A DNA stretch of 64,000 nucleotides from Brevibacillus gelatini (GCF_003710935.1 NZ_RHHS01000033.1:1-64000); one strand, 5' to 3'. Positions 19,262-28,976 are shown, numbered from the stretch's first letter. A program made the numbers and translations. The notes: generated from the sequence alone by a model not told the origin.

Positions 19262-19376
19262 GCCGGATACGGTTGCGACCGAACTGGCAATGCGGATGTT
19301 TTCACCCAAAAAGAAACATGCGCCTTTTCGCGGTATTGCAGCGGGCGCATGAGAAAAGCAGGGGAGGAAGAAATGC

Positions 19377-20000
19377 GTGAGTGAGGGAGCACAGAAGCAC
19401 GGGTCCGCGCTGCAGCGCCATTGGTTTACGGTGCTCGCAGGTGTGATTATCCTTGCGATTGTAGGCGTGTTGGGCTACAAATACATGGCAAAAGAGCCGA
19501 TTCCCGTGATGAAGCCGATTGCCGATTTTACGCTGGACAACAGTGACGGCACGACGTATACGTTCTCCGAAGGAAAAGGCAAGGTGCGGCTGGTCGAGTT
19601 CATGTTTACCAACTGCCCTGACATTTGCCCGGCGACGACGTACAACATGTCCAAGCTGCAAGAGCAGCTCAAGGAGAAAAAGCTGTTTGGCGACAAGGTT
19701 GAGTTTATTTCCATCACCTTTGACCCGGATTTTGACACGCCAGAGGTGTTGCAGCAGTATGCGGCGAAGTTCAAGGCGGATCAGAGCGGCTGGAAGTTTT
19801 TGCGCGGCGATGCCCAGACGGTGGAAAAGGTGACGAAGGATTTCGGAGTCGCGGTATTGAAGCAGCCTGACGGTTCCTTTGCCCATACCGCCCGCATGTT
19901 CCTCGTCGACGGCGACGGAAACATGCGCCGCGCCTACGGCATGGCAGCCGACATGGACATGGAGCAAATGATGAAGGAAATGGAGCAGCTTGCAGACTGA
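19377..20000 (+). CDS. SCO1/SenC-family copper chaperone
   Basis: This 207-residue protein is anchored by one N-terminal membrane segment (residues 16-36), with a thioredoxin-like domain outside. Copper ligands are Cys80 and Cys84 (TNCPDICP) and His170 (SFAHTARM). SCO proteins help build the CuA centre of cytochrome c oxidase, which implies aerobic respiration. Start is GTG 19377 with GGGGAGG upstream. A short hairpin without a T-run (19317-19351) precedes it. Confidence 0.9.
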   Translation: MSEGAQKHGSALQRHWFTVLAGVIILAIVGVLGYKYMAKEPIPVMKPIADFTLDNSDGTTYTFSEGKGKVRLVEFMFTNCPDICPATTYNMSKLQEQLKEKKLFGDKVEFISITFDPDFDTPEVLQQYAAKFKADQSGWKFLRGDAQTVEKVTKDFGVAVLKQPDGSFAHTARMFLVDGDGNMRRAYGMAADMDMEQMMKEMEQLAD

Positions 20001-20001
20001 A

Positions 20002-20340
20002 TCAGGCTGATTCCTCGAATGTAATCTGCACGACATGCTCGGTCTGATTTTCAAATTCAATATGCACAAGAAGCGCCCACCTGCGATTGCCCTCCTGGAG
20101 CAAGAGCTTGAACGTCTCTTCCGACGTGGTGGGCGTTTTTGCTGTGCGCCCGACGTGCAGGTAGTCGACGATCTGCGCATGCGGATATTTTTTCATCGTC
20201 TCCTGCATCGCCAATCTGCCCCATTTGGCATACGGCGGTTGGGCGCAGGCAGGGTCGTACTGGAAGAAGAAAAGCAGCAGGCTTGCCAGGAGAGTAGTCA
20301 GGACGCGCCGGGCAAAGAGCGAGGTGACAAAGGCTGGCAT
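20002..20340 (-). CDS. Secreted DUF3889 (YqzG-like) protein
   Basis: This 112-residue protein has a signal peptide (basic RR, hydrophobic core, then ACAQP near residue 34). The mature part opens with PPYAKWGRLAMQETMKKYP, as in the YqzG/DUF3889 group of small secreted Bacillus proteins of unknown role. I chose ATG 20340, with AGGGGG upstream; the open frame extends 116 codons further but that part has no plausible start. It ends one base after the convergent SCO1 stop, so the two share no terminator. Confidence 0.75.
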   Translation of the reverse strand: MPAFVTSLFARRVLTTLLASLLLFFFQYDPACAQPPYAKWGRLAMQETMKKYPHAQIVDYLHVGRTAKTPTTSEETFKLLLQEGNRRWALLVHIEFENQTEHVVQITFEESA

Positions 20341-20714
20341 GGCGTAAAACCCCCTTTTTGCGGGTGAACAAGTTTGCCATCTATTTTGAGGCCATTTTCG
20401 GATGTCATTCGTGGGAAATCTTTGCAATTCGGAAAGCGTGCGGAGGGCAAGCTCACCCTGCCGATTTTTACGCTGCAATCGCGGCCGATAGCCGATATGT
20501 CCAAGAAGCTGCCCACATGGAACAATTTTTCCGGGAGCGGAACAAACGAGAGAGTAGCCGCGATGGCGTATCAGTTTTCGGTTATTGACCGAAGATGAAT
20601 GTGTGGATTTGACAAGACTGGGTGAAACGAACGCCTTGCGTTGTGTTACAATAAGAATGGCATGCTTGGTTCGGGTTTCCAAAATCATGCACGATGATGT
20701 TAGGAGGAAAGAGT
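20341..20714. other. Intergenic gap with no clear gene
   Basis: About 370 bases between DUF3889 and RNase J. Short open frames on both strands lack ribosome sites and recognisable content. TACAAT at 20647-20652 may be the -10 element for the RNase J gene. Confidence 0.5.
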
Positions 20715-22367
20715 TTGAGCGACGTTAAGATATTCGCGATGGGCGGACTCGGCGAGATCGGAAAAAACATGTATTGCGTCGAGTATGAGGACGAAATTAT
20801 CATCATTGACTGCGGGGTGAAGTTCCCCGAGAATGAAATGTTCGGTATCGATCTGGTCATCCCCGATATTTCCTATTTGGTGGACAACCAGCACAAGATT
20901 AAAGCACTTTTGTTAACGCACGGACATGAGGATCACATTGGAGCGATTCCTTATATTTTCAAACAAATCAATGTGCCGATCTACGGCGGCCGTCTGACCC
21001 TGGGCTTGGTCAAGGCGAAGCTGGAAGAGCATCGCATGCAAAACGATGTGAAGATGATTCCAATCTCGGAAGATACGGAAATTCCGTTCAACCGCTTGAA
21101 GGCGACCTTTTTCCGCACCAATCACAGCATCCCGGATTCGCTCGGGGTTGTGATTCATACACCGGAAGGAATGGTCATCCATACAGGTGACTTCAAATTC
21201 GACATGACGCCAGTCGGACAGACGACCGAGTACGGCAAGATTGCCAGAATCGGGGCGAGCGGTGACGTTTTGGCGCTGCTCTCGGACAGTACGAACAGTG
21301 AGCGCTACGGCTTCACCATGTCGGAGCGCACCGTTGGCGAAGGGATTCTCGACGTGGTGCGCAAAGCGCGCGGCCGGATCATCCTGGCGACATTCGCGTC
21401 CAATGTGCATCGTCTGCAGCAGGTGGTAGACGCTGCCGAGCAGTGCAATCGCAAAGTAGCGGTGATCGGCCGCAGTATGGAAAAAGTGTTCATGATTGGA
21501 CAAGAACTGGGTTACATTCAGATGCCGGAGGGCATGCTGATTGACATCAAGCACATTGACAACTACGCCGACAACCAGGTGCTGATTATTTGCACGGGTA
21601 GCCAGGGCGAGCCGATGGCGGCACTGACCCGAATCGCTTCCGGATCGCACCGCAACGTGTCGATCTATCCAGAGGACACCGTCATCATTTCGGCTTCCCC
21701 GATTCCGGGCAACACGATTAATGTAAGCCGGACGATCGACAAGCTGTACCGCGCAGGTGCGAACGTCGTGCTCAGTCACGTGTTTGACATTCACGCGTCC
21801 GGTCACGGCAGCAGCGAAGAGTTGATGCTCATGCTCAGCTTTATTCGTCCCAAGTACTTTATCCCGATTCACGGGGAGTACCGGATGCTGAAAACGCACG
21901 CGAAACTGGCGCAGCAGGTAGGCATTGACGAGAGCAACATTTTCATCATGGACAACGGCGAGGTGCTGAACTGCAACCGCGAAAAGGCATGGCTCAGCAA
22001 GGTTCACGCCGGCATCGTGCTGATCGACGGCAGCGGCATCGGCGACGTAGGCAACATCGTCCTGCGCGACCGCAAGCATCTGGCAGAGGATGGCCTGATG
22101 GTCGTCGTCGTCAGTCTCGACATGAAAAACTTCAAGATTCTCACCGGACCAGACATCGTCAGCCGCGGCTTTGTATATGTGCGCGGTTCGGAATCGCTCA
22201 TCCAGGAAGCGACGCTGCTTGTTCGCCAGCGACTCCAGGAAGCGTTGGACAAGAAGATCAAGGAATGGTCGGAGTTGAAGTCCCAGATCAACGAAGTCAT
22301 CAAGCCGTTTATTTATGAAAAGACCGGCCGCAATCCGATGATTCTCACCATTTTGATGGAAGTGTAG
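20715..22367 (+). CDS. rnjA: Ribonuclease J1
   Basis: RNase J is a metallo-beta-lactamase/beta-CASP enzyme with 5'-exonuclease and endonuclease activity in mRNA decay and rRNA maturation. The zinc motif HGHEDH (His69, His71, Asp73, His74) is intact, which favours J1; B. subtilis J2 has a degenerate form. The beta-CASP and C-terminal parts end in PMILTILMEV, usual for the family. Start is TTG 20715, seven bases after AGGAGG; the upstream ATG (20697) lies before that site. Length is 550 residues. Confidence 0.9.
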   Translation: MSDVKIFAMGGLGEIGKNMYCVEYEDEIIIIDCGVKFPENEMFGIDLVIPDISYLVDNQHKIKALLLTHGHEDHIGAIPYIFKQINVPIYGGRLTLGLVKAKLEEHRMQNDVKMIPISEDTEIPFNRLKATFFRTNHSIPDSLGVVIHTPEGMVIHTGDFKFDMTPVGQTTEYGKIARIGASGDVLALLSDSTNSERYGFTMSERTVGEGILDVVRKARGRIILATFASNVHRLQQVVDAAEQCNRKVAVIGRSMEKVFMIGQELGYIQMPEGMLIDIKHIDNYADNQVLIICTGSQGEPMAALTRIASGSHRNVSIYPEDTVIISASPIPGNTINVSRTIDKLYRAGANVVLSHVFDIHASGHGSSEELMLMLSFIRPKYFIPIHGEYRMLKTHAKLAQQVGIDESNIFIMDNGEVLNCNREKAWLSKVHAGIVLIDGSGIGDVGNIVLRDRKHLAEDGLMVVVVSLDMKNFKILTGPDIVSRGFVYVRGSESLIQEATLLVRQRLQEALDKKIKEWSELKSQINEVIKPFIYEKTGRNPMILTILMEV

Positions 22368-22456
22368 GATGGGAGCACTTCTTCGTTCTCCCGGACACTT
22401 GATCGGGTTATAATACTACGTATATGGAAACGTGATACAAAAGGAGAGGTTGCCCC

Positions 22457-22885
22457 ATGATGTCTTATGAAGCATATATGAGCCAGGTCATTCAGCCGAT
22501 GCGCGACGAGCTGACTCGCAACGGATTTGTAGAACTGCGCACAGCAGAAGAGGTTGAGCAGACGCTGCCAAATGCAAAAGGTCTGACTTTGGTCGTCGTA
22601 AACTCTGTTTGTGGCTGCGCGGCAGGATTGGCTCGGCCGGCAGTGGTTCATTCCTTGAACCATCCTTCCAAGCCAGACAACCTCTACACCGTATTTGCAG
22701 GTCAAGACAAGGAAGCAACAGCAAAAGCACGCGAGTATTTCGAAGGCTACGCGCCATCGTCCCCGTCTTTTGCGATCATGAAGGACGGCAAAATCATGAC
22801 GATGATCGAGCGCCATCAGATCGAGAACAATGATCTGCAAACGATCGCAAACCTGTTGACTACCGCTTACGACACGTACAAATAA
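22457..22885 (+). CDS. Bacilliredoxin (BrxA/BrxB family)
   Basis: This 142-residue thioredoxin-like protein has the family motif VNSVCGCAAG (Cys52, Cys54). Bacilliredoxins remove bacillithiol from oxidised protein thiols in the cytosol. The C-terminal half (FEGYAPSSPSFAIMKDGKIM) is closer to BrxB, the middle closer to BrxA, so I give no symbol. AGGAGAGG precedes the first of two adjacent ATG codons. Confidence 0.9.
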   Translation: MMSYEAYMSQVIQPMRDELTRNGFVELRTAEEVEQTLPNAKGLTLVVVNSVCGCAAGLARPAVVHSLNHPSKPDNLYTVFAGQDKEATAKAREYFEGYAPSSPSFAIMKDGKIMTMIERHQIENNDLQTIANLLTTAYDTYK

Positions 22886-22903
22886 GCAAAAACGACCATG
22901 ACG

Positions 22904-22933
22904 AGACGCTCGGGAACGGGCGTCTTGTTTTAT
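22904..22933 (+). terminator. Terminator of the bacilliredoxin gene
   Basis: AGACGCTCG and CGGGCGTCT form a nine-bp stem with a GGAA loop, followed by TGTTTT. Confidence 0.75.
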
Positions 22934-23050
22934 ATTTTCAGCAAGATCCACCAAATAAAGGCTGCTCCATAACGGAAAGATTCGAGTATACTAAACAAGT
23001 GGTGGGATGTGCCCATGTGATACCGAGAACAAAAGGTGGAGTCATTTTTT

Positions 23051-24055
23051 ATGCGAATGTGGAAACGGGTGTTGCTCCTGATGCTCGTCGTGGTTGCCGC
23101 GACAGCAGGTTACTACGGATACTCTTTTTATCAATTTGCTCAAGATATTCAAGAGCCCAATGTCATTACGCCTGCCCTTGATGGAGGGGCCTCGACGAAA
23201 GCGGCCGAGATTCCCGAATGGGACGGCGAAGAGCGGGTGAACATCCTCTTGATGGGGGTGGACCGCAGGGGAATGAAAAACAACGGGCTTCCCCGTTCGG
23301 ACTCGATGATGCTGGTCAGCATCGACCCCGTCTCCAAGCGTTACGATGTATTTTCCATTTTGCGAGATACGTACGTGGACATTCCGGGGCACGGCAGCTC
23401 GCGCATCAACTCCGCGATTGTGGACGGAGGACCGGAGCTGGCGATGAAGACCGTCAGCCAGTTTACAGGACTTCCTGTGGACCGCTACGTCATCACAGAT
23501 TTTGAAGGCTTCAAGGCATTGATCGACTCCGTTGGCGGCGTCGAGATTGATGTGGAAAAAAATATGTATTACCATGACCCGACAGATAAAGGCGTCTACG
23601 ATATTAATTTGAAAAAGGGCCTGCAGCAACTGGATGGAGACAAGGCTCTGCAATACGTACGTTTCCGTCATGACGCAACATCCGACTACACGCGTACAGA
23701 GCGTCAACGCAAGCTGCTGACGGCTGTAGTTAGCCAGATGAAGAGCGGCGCGACACTGATGCAGTTGCCGTCGATCCTCAAAGAAGTGACGCCGTATATC
23801 CAGACAAACATCAGTTCCATGGATATGCTGAAACTGTCTGCGCTTGGGCTGAAACTGAACACCGTGGAGCCAGGCAACTACCAACTGCCGCCTATGGGAA
23901 TGTTTCGTGAATCCCATCGGGCAGGCGCGGTACTCATTCCCGATGTCGATCAGGTTCAGTCCTTCATTCAGGAAAAATTGCAGCCGCCGACAGAAGCGTC
24001 GGTTTCGCAAACGAATGGCACGACAGAAAGCAACGAAAACAGCACGCCAGATTGA
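23051..24055 (+). CDS. LytR-CpsA-Psr (LCP) family wall-polymer ligase
   Basis: LCP proteins attach teichoic acid or other glycopolymers to peptidoglycan outside the membrane. One membrane segment (about residues 5-25) is followed by the LCP core with NILLMGVDRR, PRSDSMMLVS, ILRDTYVDIPG and the arginine-rich QYVRFRHD. The tail is Ser/Thr/Asn-rich. I chose ATG 23051, nine bases after AAGGTGGAG; the GTG at 23036 lies in that site. The terminator stem includes the last codons. Confidence 0.9.
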   Translation: MRMWKRVLLLMLVVVAATAGYYGYSFYQFAQDIQEPNVITPALDGGASTKAAEIPEWDGEERVNILLMGVDRRGMKNNGLPRSDSMMLVSIDPVSKRYDVFSILRDTYVDIPGHGSSRINSAIVDGGPELAMKTVSQFTGLPVDRYVITDFEGFKALIDSVGGVEIDVEKNMYYHDPTDKGVYDINLKKGLQQLDGDKALQYVRFRHDATSDYTRTERQRKLLTAVVSQMKSGATLMQLPSILKEVTPYIQTNISSMDMLKLSALGLKLNTVEPGNYQLPPMGMFRESHRAGAVLIPDVDQVQSFIQEKLQPPTEASVSQTNGTTESNENSTPD

Positions 24056-24070
24056 GTGTGCTGTTTTTTT
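24036..24070 (+). terminator. Terminator overlapping the LCP stop codon
   Basis: ACAGCAC (24039-24045) and GTGCTGT (24058-24064) form a seven-bp stem followed by seven T. The LCP stop codon lies in the loop. Confidence 0.85.
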
Positions 24071-24133
24071 GATGCGGTTTCGGGCAGATGTTTTACAAAA
24101 AGTAGATCAAAAAAGTTTTTCCTGTGATTGCTA

Positions 24134-24163
24134 TTGACGGGATATTTTCAAAAGGGATATAAT
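24134..24163 (+). promoter_or_regulatory. Promoter of the metNPQ riboswitch transcript
   Basis: TTGACG (24134-24139) and TATAAT (24158-24163) are 18 bases apart, about 50 bases before the aptamer. Confidence 0.75.
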
Positions 24164-24215
24164 CCGGTTTGTATCATCAAAATTGAAAAACCGAACATCA
24201 TATACGTAGAAATCT

Positions 24216-24405
24216 TTCTTATCAAGAGAGGCGGAGGGACAGGCCCTATGAAGCCCGGCAACCGGTTCATTTTTTGGAAAATGGACGTCGCGGTGCCAAT
24301 TCCTACAAGATTGGTTGGATCTTGATAGATGAGAAGGGTGGATGCGAACGTATACATGCGTTGCAGCCCCTTTTTCGTTTGTGAAAAAAGGGGTTTTCTA
24401 TTTTT
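24216..24405 (+). ncRNA. SAM-I (S-box) riboswitch with terminator, upstream of metNPQ
   Basis: The S-box core runs CTTATCAAGAGAGGCGGAGG, CAGGCCCTATGAAGCCCGGC, a P3 hairpin near 24262-24292, CGGTGCCAATTCC and a closing GATGAGAAG (aptamer about 24216-24336). A terminator follows: CCCCTTTTTC (24367-24376) with GAAAAAAGGGG (24383-24393), then a T-rich tail. High S-adenosylmethionine should switch the importer off. Confidence 0.95.
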
Positions 24406-24444
24406 CACAAGGGATGTATACAGATTTGCCAGGAGGTGGATGCG

Positions 24445-25458
24445 TTGATTCAATTACAAAATTTGCATAAAAGCTATCAGGTGCAGGGCAAGACGATTCC
24501 TGCATTGCTCGGAATTGACCTTTCCATTGAGAAAGGAGAAATTTACGGGATTATCGGCCATTCCGGCGCAGGGAAAAGTACCCTGATCCGCTGCATCAAC
24601 CTGCTGGAACGTCCCACGTCGGGACAGGTCATCGTCGACGGGGTGGATTTGACCAAGCTTGACGACGCCAAGCTGCAGGAAAAACGTCGGGAGATCGGGA
24701 TGATTTTCCAGCATTTTAACCTGCTGTCCTCGGCGACCGTTGGCGAAAATGTCGCGTTTCCGCTCAAGCTGGCCAAGCGTCCCAAGGCGGAGATTCAGAA
24801 AAAGGTGGACGACTTGCTCAAGCTGGTAGGGCTGGAAGCGCATCGGGACAAATACCCGTCGCAACTGTCCGGCGGTCAGAAGCAGCGCGTCGGCATCGCG
24901 CGGGCGTTGGCGAACGATCCGAAAGTGCTGCTGTGCGACGAAGCGACTTCCGCGCTCGATCCGCAGACGACCAACTCGATTCTGGCCCTGCTTTTGGACA
25001 TCAACCGCAAGCTGGGATTGACCATCGTGCTGATTACGCACGAGATGCACGTGATCCGCTCGATTTGCGACCGCGTAGGCGTGATCGATGGCGGAAAAAT
25101 CGTCGAGTCGGGCAAGGTGCTGGATGTGTTTCTCAAGCCGCAGCATCCGACGACACAGGAATTTGTCGAGCAAGTGGCCGATTCCACCGAGCTGCGCGAA
25201 GCAGTTGCGCACGAAAAAGCAGCGGGGAACCGCACGATTGCACGTGTCACTTTCCTGGGCGAAAAGACGTACCAGCCGATTTTGTTCCAGACGATGCAGG
25301 AGACAGGCACTGTGTTCAGTATTTTGCAGGGAACGATTTCTCGCATGAAGGATACGCCGTACGGCCAACTGGTCGTCGAACTGGAAGGCGATGTTCGCCA
25401 AAACGAAAAAACCATCGAGACGTTGCGTCAGCGTGGCTTGGAAGTAGAGGTGATATAG
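24445..25458 (+). CDS. metN: Methionine ABC transporter ATP-binding protein
   Basis: This ATPase powers MetNPQ import of methionine. Walker A is GHSGAGKST (residues 38-46), the ABC signature LSGGQKQR (141-148), and Walker B LLCDEATSALD. The extra C-terminal NIL domain (about residues 260-337), which binds methionine and inhibits transport, is present. I chose TTG 24445, eight bases after AGGAGG; the GTG at 24436 overlaps that site. It is the first gene behind the SAM riboswitch. Confidence 0.93.
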   Translation: MIQLQNLHKSYQVQGKTIPALLGIDLSIEKGEIYGIIGHSGAGKSTLIRCINLLERPTSGQVIVDGVDLTKLDDAKLQEKRREIGMIFQHFNLLSSATVGENVAFPLKLAKRPKAEIQKKVDDLLKLVGLEAHRDKYPSQLSGGQKQRVGIARALANDPKVLLCDEATSALDPQTTNSILALLLDINRKLGLTIVLITHEMHVIRSICDRVGVIDGGKIVESGKVLDVFLKPQHPTTQEFVEQVADSTELREAVAHEKAAGNRTIARVTFLGEKTYQPILFQTMQETGTVFSILQGTISRMKDTPYGQLVVELEGDVRQNEKTIETLRQRGLEVEVI

Positions 25459-26124
25459 ATGGACTGGACAATGGAAAATGTGGATTGGTCGGAGATTGCG
25501 GAGGGTACACTAGATACACTGACGATGCTTGGCTTCTCCACGCTGTTTACGATTTTGATCGGCTTGCCGCTGGGAATCATCCTATTCCTTACTTCGCGTG
25601 GACAGTTGCTGCAAAACAAGGCATTCTACACGGTTGCCTCATTCATCGTCAACGTGCTGCGTTCCGTACCGTTCATCATCCTGATGATCTTGCTGATTCC
25701 GGTTACGAAGCTGATTGTGGGAACTTCGCTCGGCGTACTCGGATCGATTCCGCCGCTCGTGATCGGTGCTGCTCCATTCTTTGCGCGGCTGGTGGAAACC
25801 TCTCTGCGCGAGGTAGATCGCGGGGTCATTGAAGCGGCTCAGTCAATGGGAGCGTCCAATTGGCAAATCATCTGGAACGTCCTGTTGCCAGAGTCTCGTC
25901 CGGGACTGGTTGCCGGAATTACGATCACAACCGTTGCCCTCGTGTCCTATACCGCCATGTCCGGGGTAATCGGTGGCGGCGGTCTGGGGGATTTGGCCAT
26001 CCGTTACGGCTATCAACGCTTCCAGACGGATGTCATGATTGTCACTGTCGTCATTTTGCTTGTGTTGGTTCAGATCTTACAGTCGCTGGGTGATCGCCTC
26101 GTATTGCGCTTCAGCCGCAAGTAA
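25459..26124 (+). CDS. metP: Methionine ABC transporter permease
   Basis: This 221-residue permease has five or six membrane segments and the coupling loop EAAQSMGASNWQIIWNVLLPE, whose EAA motif contacts MetN. The ATG directly follows the metN stop, so translation is coupled. It matches the MetI/MetP type in size and order. Confidence 0.93.
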   Translation: MDWTMENVDWSEIAEGTLDTLTMLGFSTLFTILIGLPLGIILFLTSRGQLLQNKAFYTVASFIVNVLRSVPFIILMILLIPVTKLIVGTSLGVLGSIPPLVIGAAPFFARLVETSLREVDRGVIEAAQSMGASNWQIIWNVLLPESRPGLVAGITITTVALVSYTAMSGVIGGGGLGDLAIRYGYQRFQTDVMIVTVVILLVLVQILQSLGDRLVLRFSRK

Positions 26125-26181
26125 GGTCTTTCCCATAGAAGTTGCAAGGACAAAAATCAAAGAAGTAGGGGGAAATCATTT

Positions 26182-27021
26182 ATGAAAAAGCTGGTTGTAT
26201 CTGTACTTTCTACTGTATTGGCATTTTCTCTGGCAGCGTGCGGAAGCAAATCCGAAACAGCTCCGGCTCCAGCTGAAGGCGGCGCTCAAGGCGGACAACA
26301 AGAAGTGACACTGAAAGTAGGCGCTTCTCCGGTTCCACACGCAGCAATCCTGAAGCACATTGCACCAAAACTGAAAGAACAAGGCGTAAACCTGGAAGTA
26401 CAAGAGTTCACCGATTACGTACAACCAAACGTACAGCTCAACGAAAAACAACTGGATGCAAACTTTTTCCAACACAAACCTTACCTGGAAGACTTCAATA
26501 AAGGACAAAACATGGATCTGCAACCTGTAGTGGCTGTACACATCGAGCCGTTTGGCGCTTACAGCAAAAAGGTGAAATCCGTTGACGAACTGGCGGATGG
26601 CGCTACAATCGCGCTGCCAAACGACCCGACCAACAGCGGCCGCGCCCTCGCTCTCCTGGAGAAAAACGGCGTTATCAAGCTCAAAGAAGGCGCTGGCATC
26701 AGCGGAACAGTAAAAGACATTGTAGAAAACAAGAAAAACCTGCAATTCAAAGAGGTTGAAGCAGCAATGCTGCCACGCGTTCTGGAAGAAGTAGACCTGG
26801 CGCTGATTAACACCAACTACGCGCTCGAAGCGAAGCTCGTGCCAACGAAAGACGCTCTGTTCATCGAAGACAAAGAATCTCCATATGCGAACTACCTGGT
26901 AGCTCGTCCTGACAACAAAGATTCCGAAGCGATCCAAAAGCTGGCGAAAGAACTGAACTCTCCTGAAGTGAAAAAATTCATCGAGGATGAATACAAAGGT
27001 TCCATCGTTCCAGCGTTCTAA
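26182..27021 (+). CDS. metQ: Methionine-binding lipoprotein
   Basis: This 279-residue NlpA-family binding protein has lipobox LAAC with Cys20 as the lipidated residue. The NlpA pattern follows: VGASPVPHAAILKHI, and NVQLNEKQLDANFFQHKPYL. It delivers methionine to MetNP at the outer face of the membrane. GGGGG lies before the ATG. A terminator closes the operon. Confidence 0.93.
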   Translation: MKKLVVSVLSTVLAFSLAACGSKSETAPAPAEGGAQGGQQEVTLKVGASPVPHAAILKHIAPKLKEQGVNLEVQEFTDYVQPNVQLNEKQLDANFFQHKPYLEDFNKGQNMDLQPVVAVHIEPFGAYSKKVKSVDELADGATIALPNDPTNSGRALALLEKNGVIKLKEGAGISGTVKDIVENKKNLQFKEVEAAMLPRVLEEVDLALINTNYALEAKLVPTKDALFIEDKESPYANYLVARPDNKDSEAIQKLAKELNSPEVKKFIEDEYKGSIVPAF

Positions 27022-27043
27022 AAAAAGTGATGGATGGTTCAAC

Positions 27044-27086
27044 AAATAGACCCAATGAGCCCGAGTGGCTGGTTGGGTTTATTTTT
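27044..27086 (+). terminator. Terminator of metNPQ
   Basis: AGACCCAA (27048-27055) pairs with TTGGGTTTA (27073-27081), flanked by A-rich and T-rich tracts. Confidence 0.8.
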
Positions 27087-27161
27087 GTTTATTAAAGATT
27101 AAATATTCATAAAATTTGATTAAAACTAACTACACCCCATTTTCAAACATTTTTTCTTGTC

Positions 27162-27168
27162 GTATATT
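27162..27168 (+). promoter_or_regulatory. Likely -10 element of the first oppA-like gene
   Basis: GTATATT lies 41 bases before the ATG, with TTTTCA 17 bases upstream of TATATT. The same GTATATT (or GTATACT) occurs 33-53 bases before each of the other three oppA-like genes, at 29125, 30997 and 32781. Confidence 0.35.
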
Positions 27169-27208
27169 GTGGTTGCGATAGAAAAAAATTTATCAGGGGG
27201 AAATTCCG

Positions 27209-28852
27209 ATGAAGAGAAATGTTAAACTTTTTATCGCCATGTCATTGGCCGCAGGAAATATTTTGGCAGGCTGTGGAGGAAGCACGCCTTCGGATGAACC
27301 TGCAAAACAGCAGGCGGGAGAAGCAGCACCTGCGACTGCCAGCAACAAGCCGCAAGTGTTCCGGGCGAATCTGACCAGCGAGCCTTCGACAGCAGACCCT
27401 GGACTGGCCAAGGATGCTACCTCAGGGGCGATCGTCCGTGCGGCTTTTGACGGCTTGACGAGGCTGGACAAAGACGCGAAGCCGATGAACTCGGTTGCGT
27501 CCGATGTGAAAATTTCCGAAGACAAGCGCGTATATACGTTTACCATTCGCGACTCCAAGTGGAGCAACGGCGACCCGGTGACGGCGCACGACTTTGAATA
27601 CGCCTGGAAACGCGTCCTGGATCCAAAGTTTGGAGCTGAATACGCGTATCAGCTCTACTACATCAAAAACGCAGAAAAAGTACACGCAGGCCAGGCGAAA
27701 CCTGAGGAGCTGGGTGTAAAAGCCCTTGATGACAAAACACTGGAAGTCACGTTGGAAAACCCGACACCGTTCTTCCTGGAACTGACCGCATTTTACACGT
27801 ATTATCCTGTAGACAAAAAGGTCGTAGAGGCAAATCCGAACTGGGCGCATGAGGCAGCAACTCACGTGGGCAACGGGCCATTCAAGATGACAGCCTGGGA
27901 GCACAAGAGCAAGATCGTTTTTGAGAAGAACGAAAACTATTGGGACAAAGACGCAGTCAAGCTGGACCGGATCGAGTTTGTGATGATTGAGGATGATAAT
28001 ACAGCGCTGTCCATGTTTGAAAACGGCGAGCTCGACTGGGCGGGGCAACCGCTTGGCGGCCTGCCAACCGATGCGATTCCGGCACTGAAAGAATCCGGAA
28101 AACTCGTCGTTCATCCAAAGGCGACCATGTACTGGTACAAAATCAACACCACCAAAGGAGTGCTGAAAAACGAAAAAATTCGCAAGGCACTTGCTTATGC
28201 GATTGATCGACAAAGCATCGTGGACAACATCACACAGGTCGGCCAGGTGCCTACGATGGGAATGCTGCCGCAATCTATGGCGATCAAGCCGGAGGGCTAC
28301 TTCCGCGACAACGACGTGGAGACAGCGAAAAAGCTGCTGGCAGAAGGCATGCAGGAACTGGGGCTGAGCCAGCTTCCGACCATCACCTTGTCGTATAACA
28401 CGACAGACCGCCACAAAAAAATCGCCGAAGCGATGCAGGATCAGTGGAAGCGCAACCTGGGCATCGACGTGAAGCTGATGAATAAAGAATTCAAGGTGCA
28501 TTTGCAAGACTTGCATGAACTGAACTACGAGATTGGCCGTTTGGGCTGGAATGCCGATTTCAACGATCCGATCAACTACCTGGAAATGTTCCGCGATGCG
28601 AACACCGGAACCAACGACACCGGCTGGGAGAACGAGCGCTACAAGGAGTTGTTGAAGCAGTCTGCCCTGGAAACCGATCCGGAGAAGCGCAAGCAGCTGT
28701 TTGCAGAAGCTGAGCAAATTTTCATGGATGCCATGCCTGTCATTCCACTGTTTACGGACGTGGATGTATGGGTACAAAACGATAAAGTAAAAGGCGTGCA
28801 AGTAGACGGACTGGGCTTTATTGATCTGAAGTGGGCGGAAATGGTCGAGTAA
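27209..28852 (+). CDS. Peptide ABC transporter substrate-binding lipoprotein, OppA-like copy 1
   Basis: This 547-residue family-5 solute-binding protein has lipobox LAGC with Cys22. The OppA pattern is intact: SEPSTADPGLAKDATSG, then DSKWSNGDPVTAHDFEYAWK. It should bind oligopeptides outside the membrane. It is the first of four tandem paralogues, and the most different from copies 2 and 3. No permease or ATPase gene is near, so it must use a transporter encoded elsewhere or act as a sensor. GGGGG precedes the ATG, and its own terminator follows. Confidence 0.9.
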   Translation: MKRNVKLFIAMSLAAGNILAGCGGSTPSDEPAKQQAGEAAPATASNKPQVFRANLTSEPSTADPGLAKDATSGAIVRAAFDGLTRLDKDAKPMNSVASDVKISEDKRVYTFTIRDSKWSNGDPVTAHDFEYAWKRVLDPKFGAEYAYQLYYIKNAEKVHAGQAKPEELGVKALDDKTLEVTLENPTPFFLELTAFYTYYPVDKKVVEANPNWAHEAATHVGNGPFKMTAWEHKSKIVFEKNENYWDKDAVKLDRIEFVMIEDDNTALSMFENGELDWAGQPLGGLPTDAIPALKESGKLVVHPKATMYWYKINTTKGVLKNEKIRKALAYAIDRQSIVDNITQVGQVPTMGMLPQSMAIKPEGYFRDNDVETAKKLLAEGMQELGLSQLPTITLSYNTTDRHKKIAEAMQDQWKRNLGIDVKLMNKEFKVHLQDLHELNYEIGRLGWNADFNDPINYLEMFRDANTGTNDTGWENERYKELLKQSALETDPEKRKQLFAEAEQIFMDAMPVIPLFTDVDVWVQNDKVKGVQVDGLGFIDLKWAEMVE

Positions 28853-28926
28853 CAGCTGAAAACCCCCACAGGCAGTTCGCTGCTGGAGAGAATCACCGGA
28901 AAATCCAAACTTTATCATTGTAAATC

Positions 28927-28976
28927 AAGTCCCCTGTGACATCGCTTTTTCGCGATGGAAGGGGACTTTTGTTTTG
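28927..28976 (+). terminator. Terminator of oppA-like copy 1
   Basis: AAGTCCCC and GGGGACTT close a hairpin with an inner CATCGC/GCGATG helix, then a T-run. Between here and 29124 I see no gene. Confidence 0.85.

Noticed and set aside
20374-20598. Short plus-strand frames before RNase J
   Set aside because: Two frames overlap each other, neither has a ribosome site, and neither resembles a known protein.
20913-22079. A 388-codon minus-strand open frame
   Set aside because: Antisense to RNase J, which has intact catalytic motifs.
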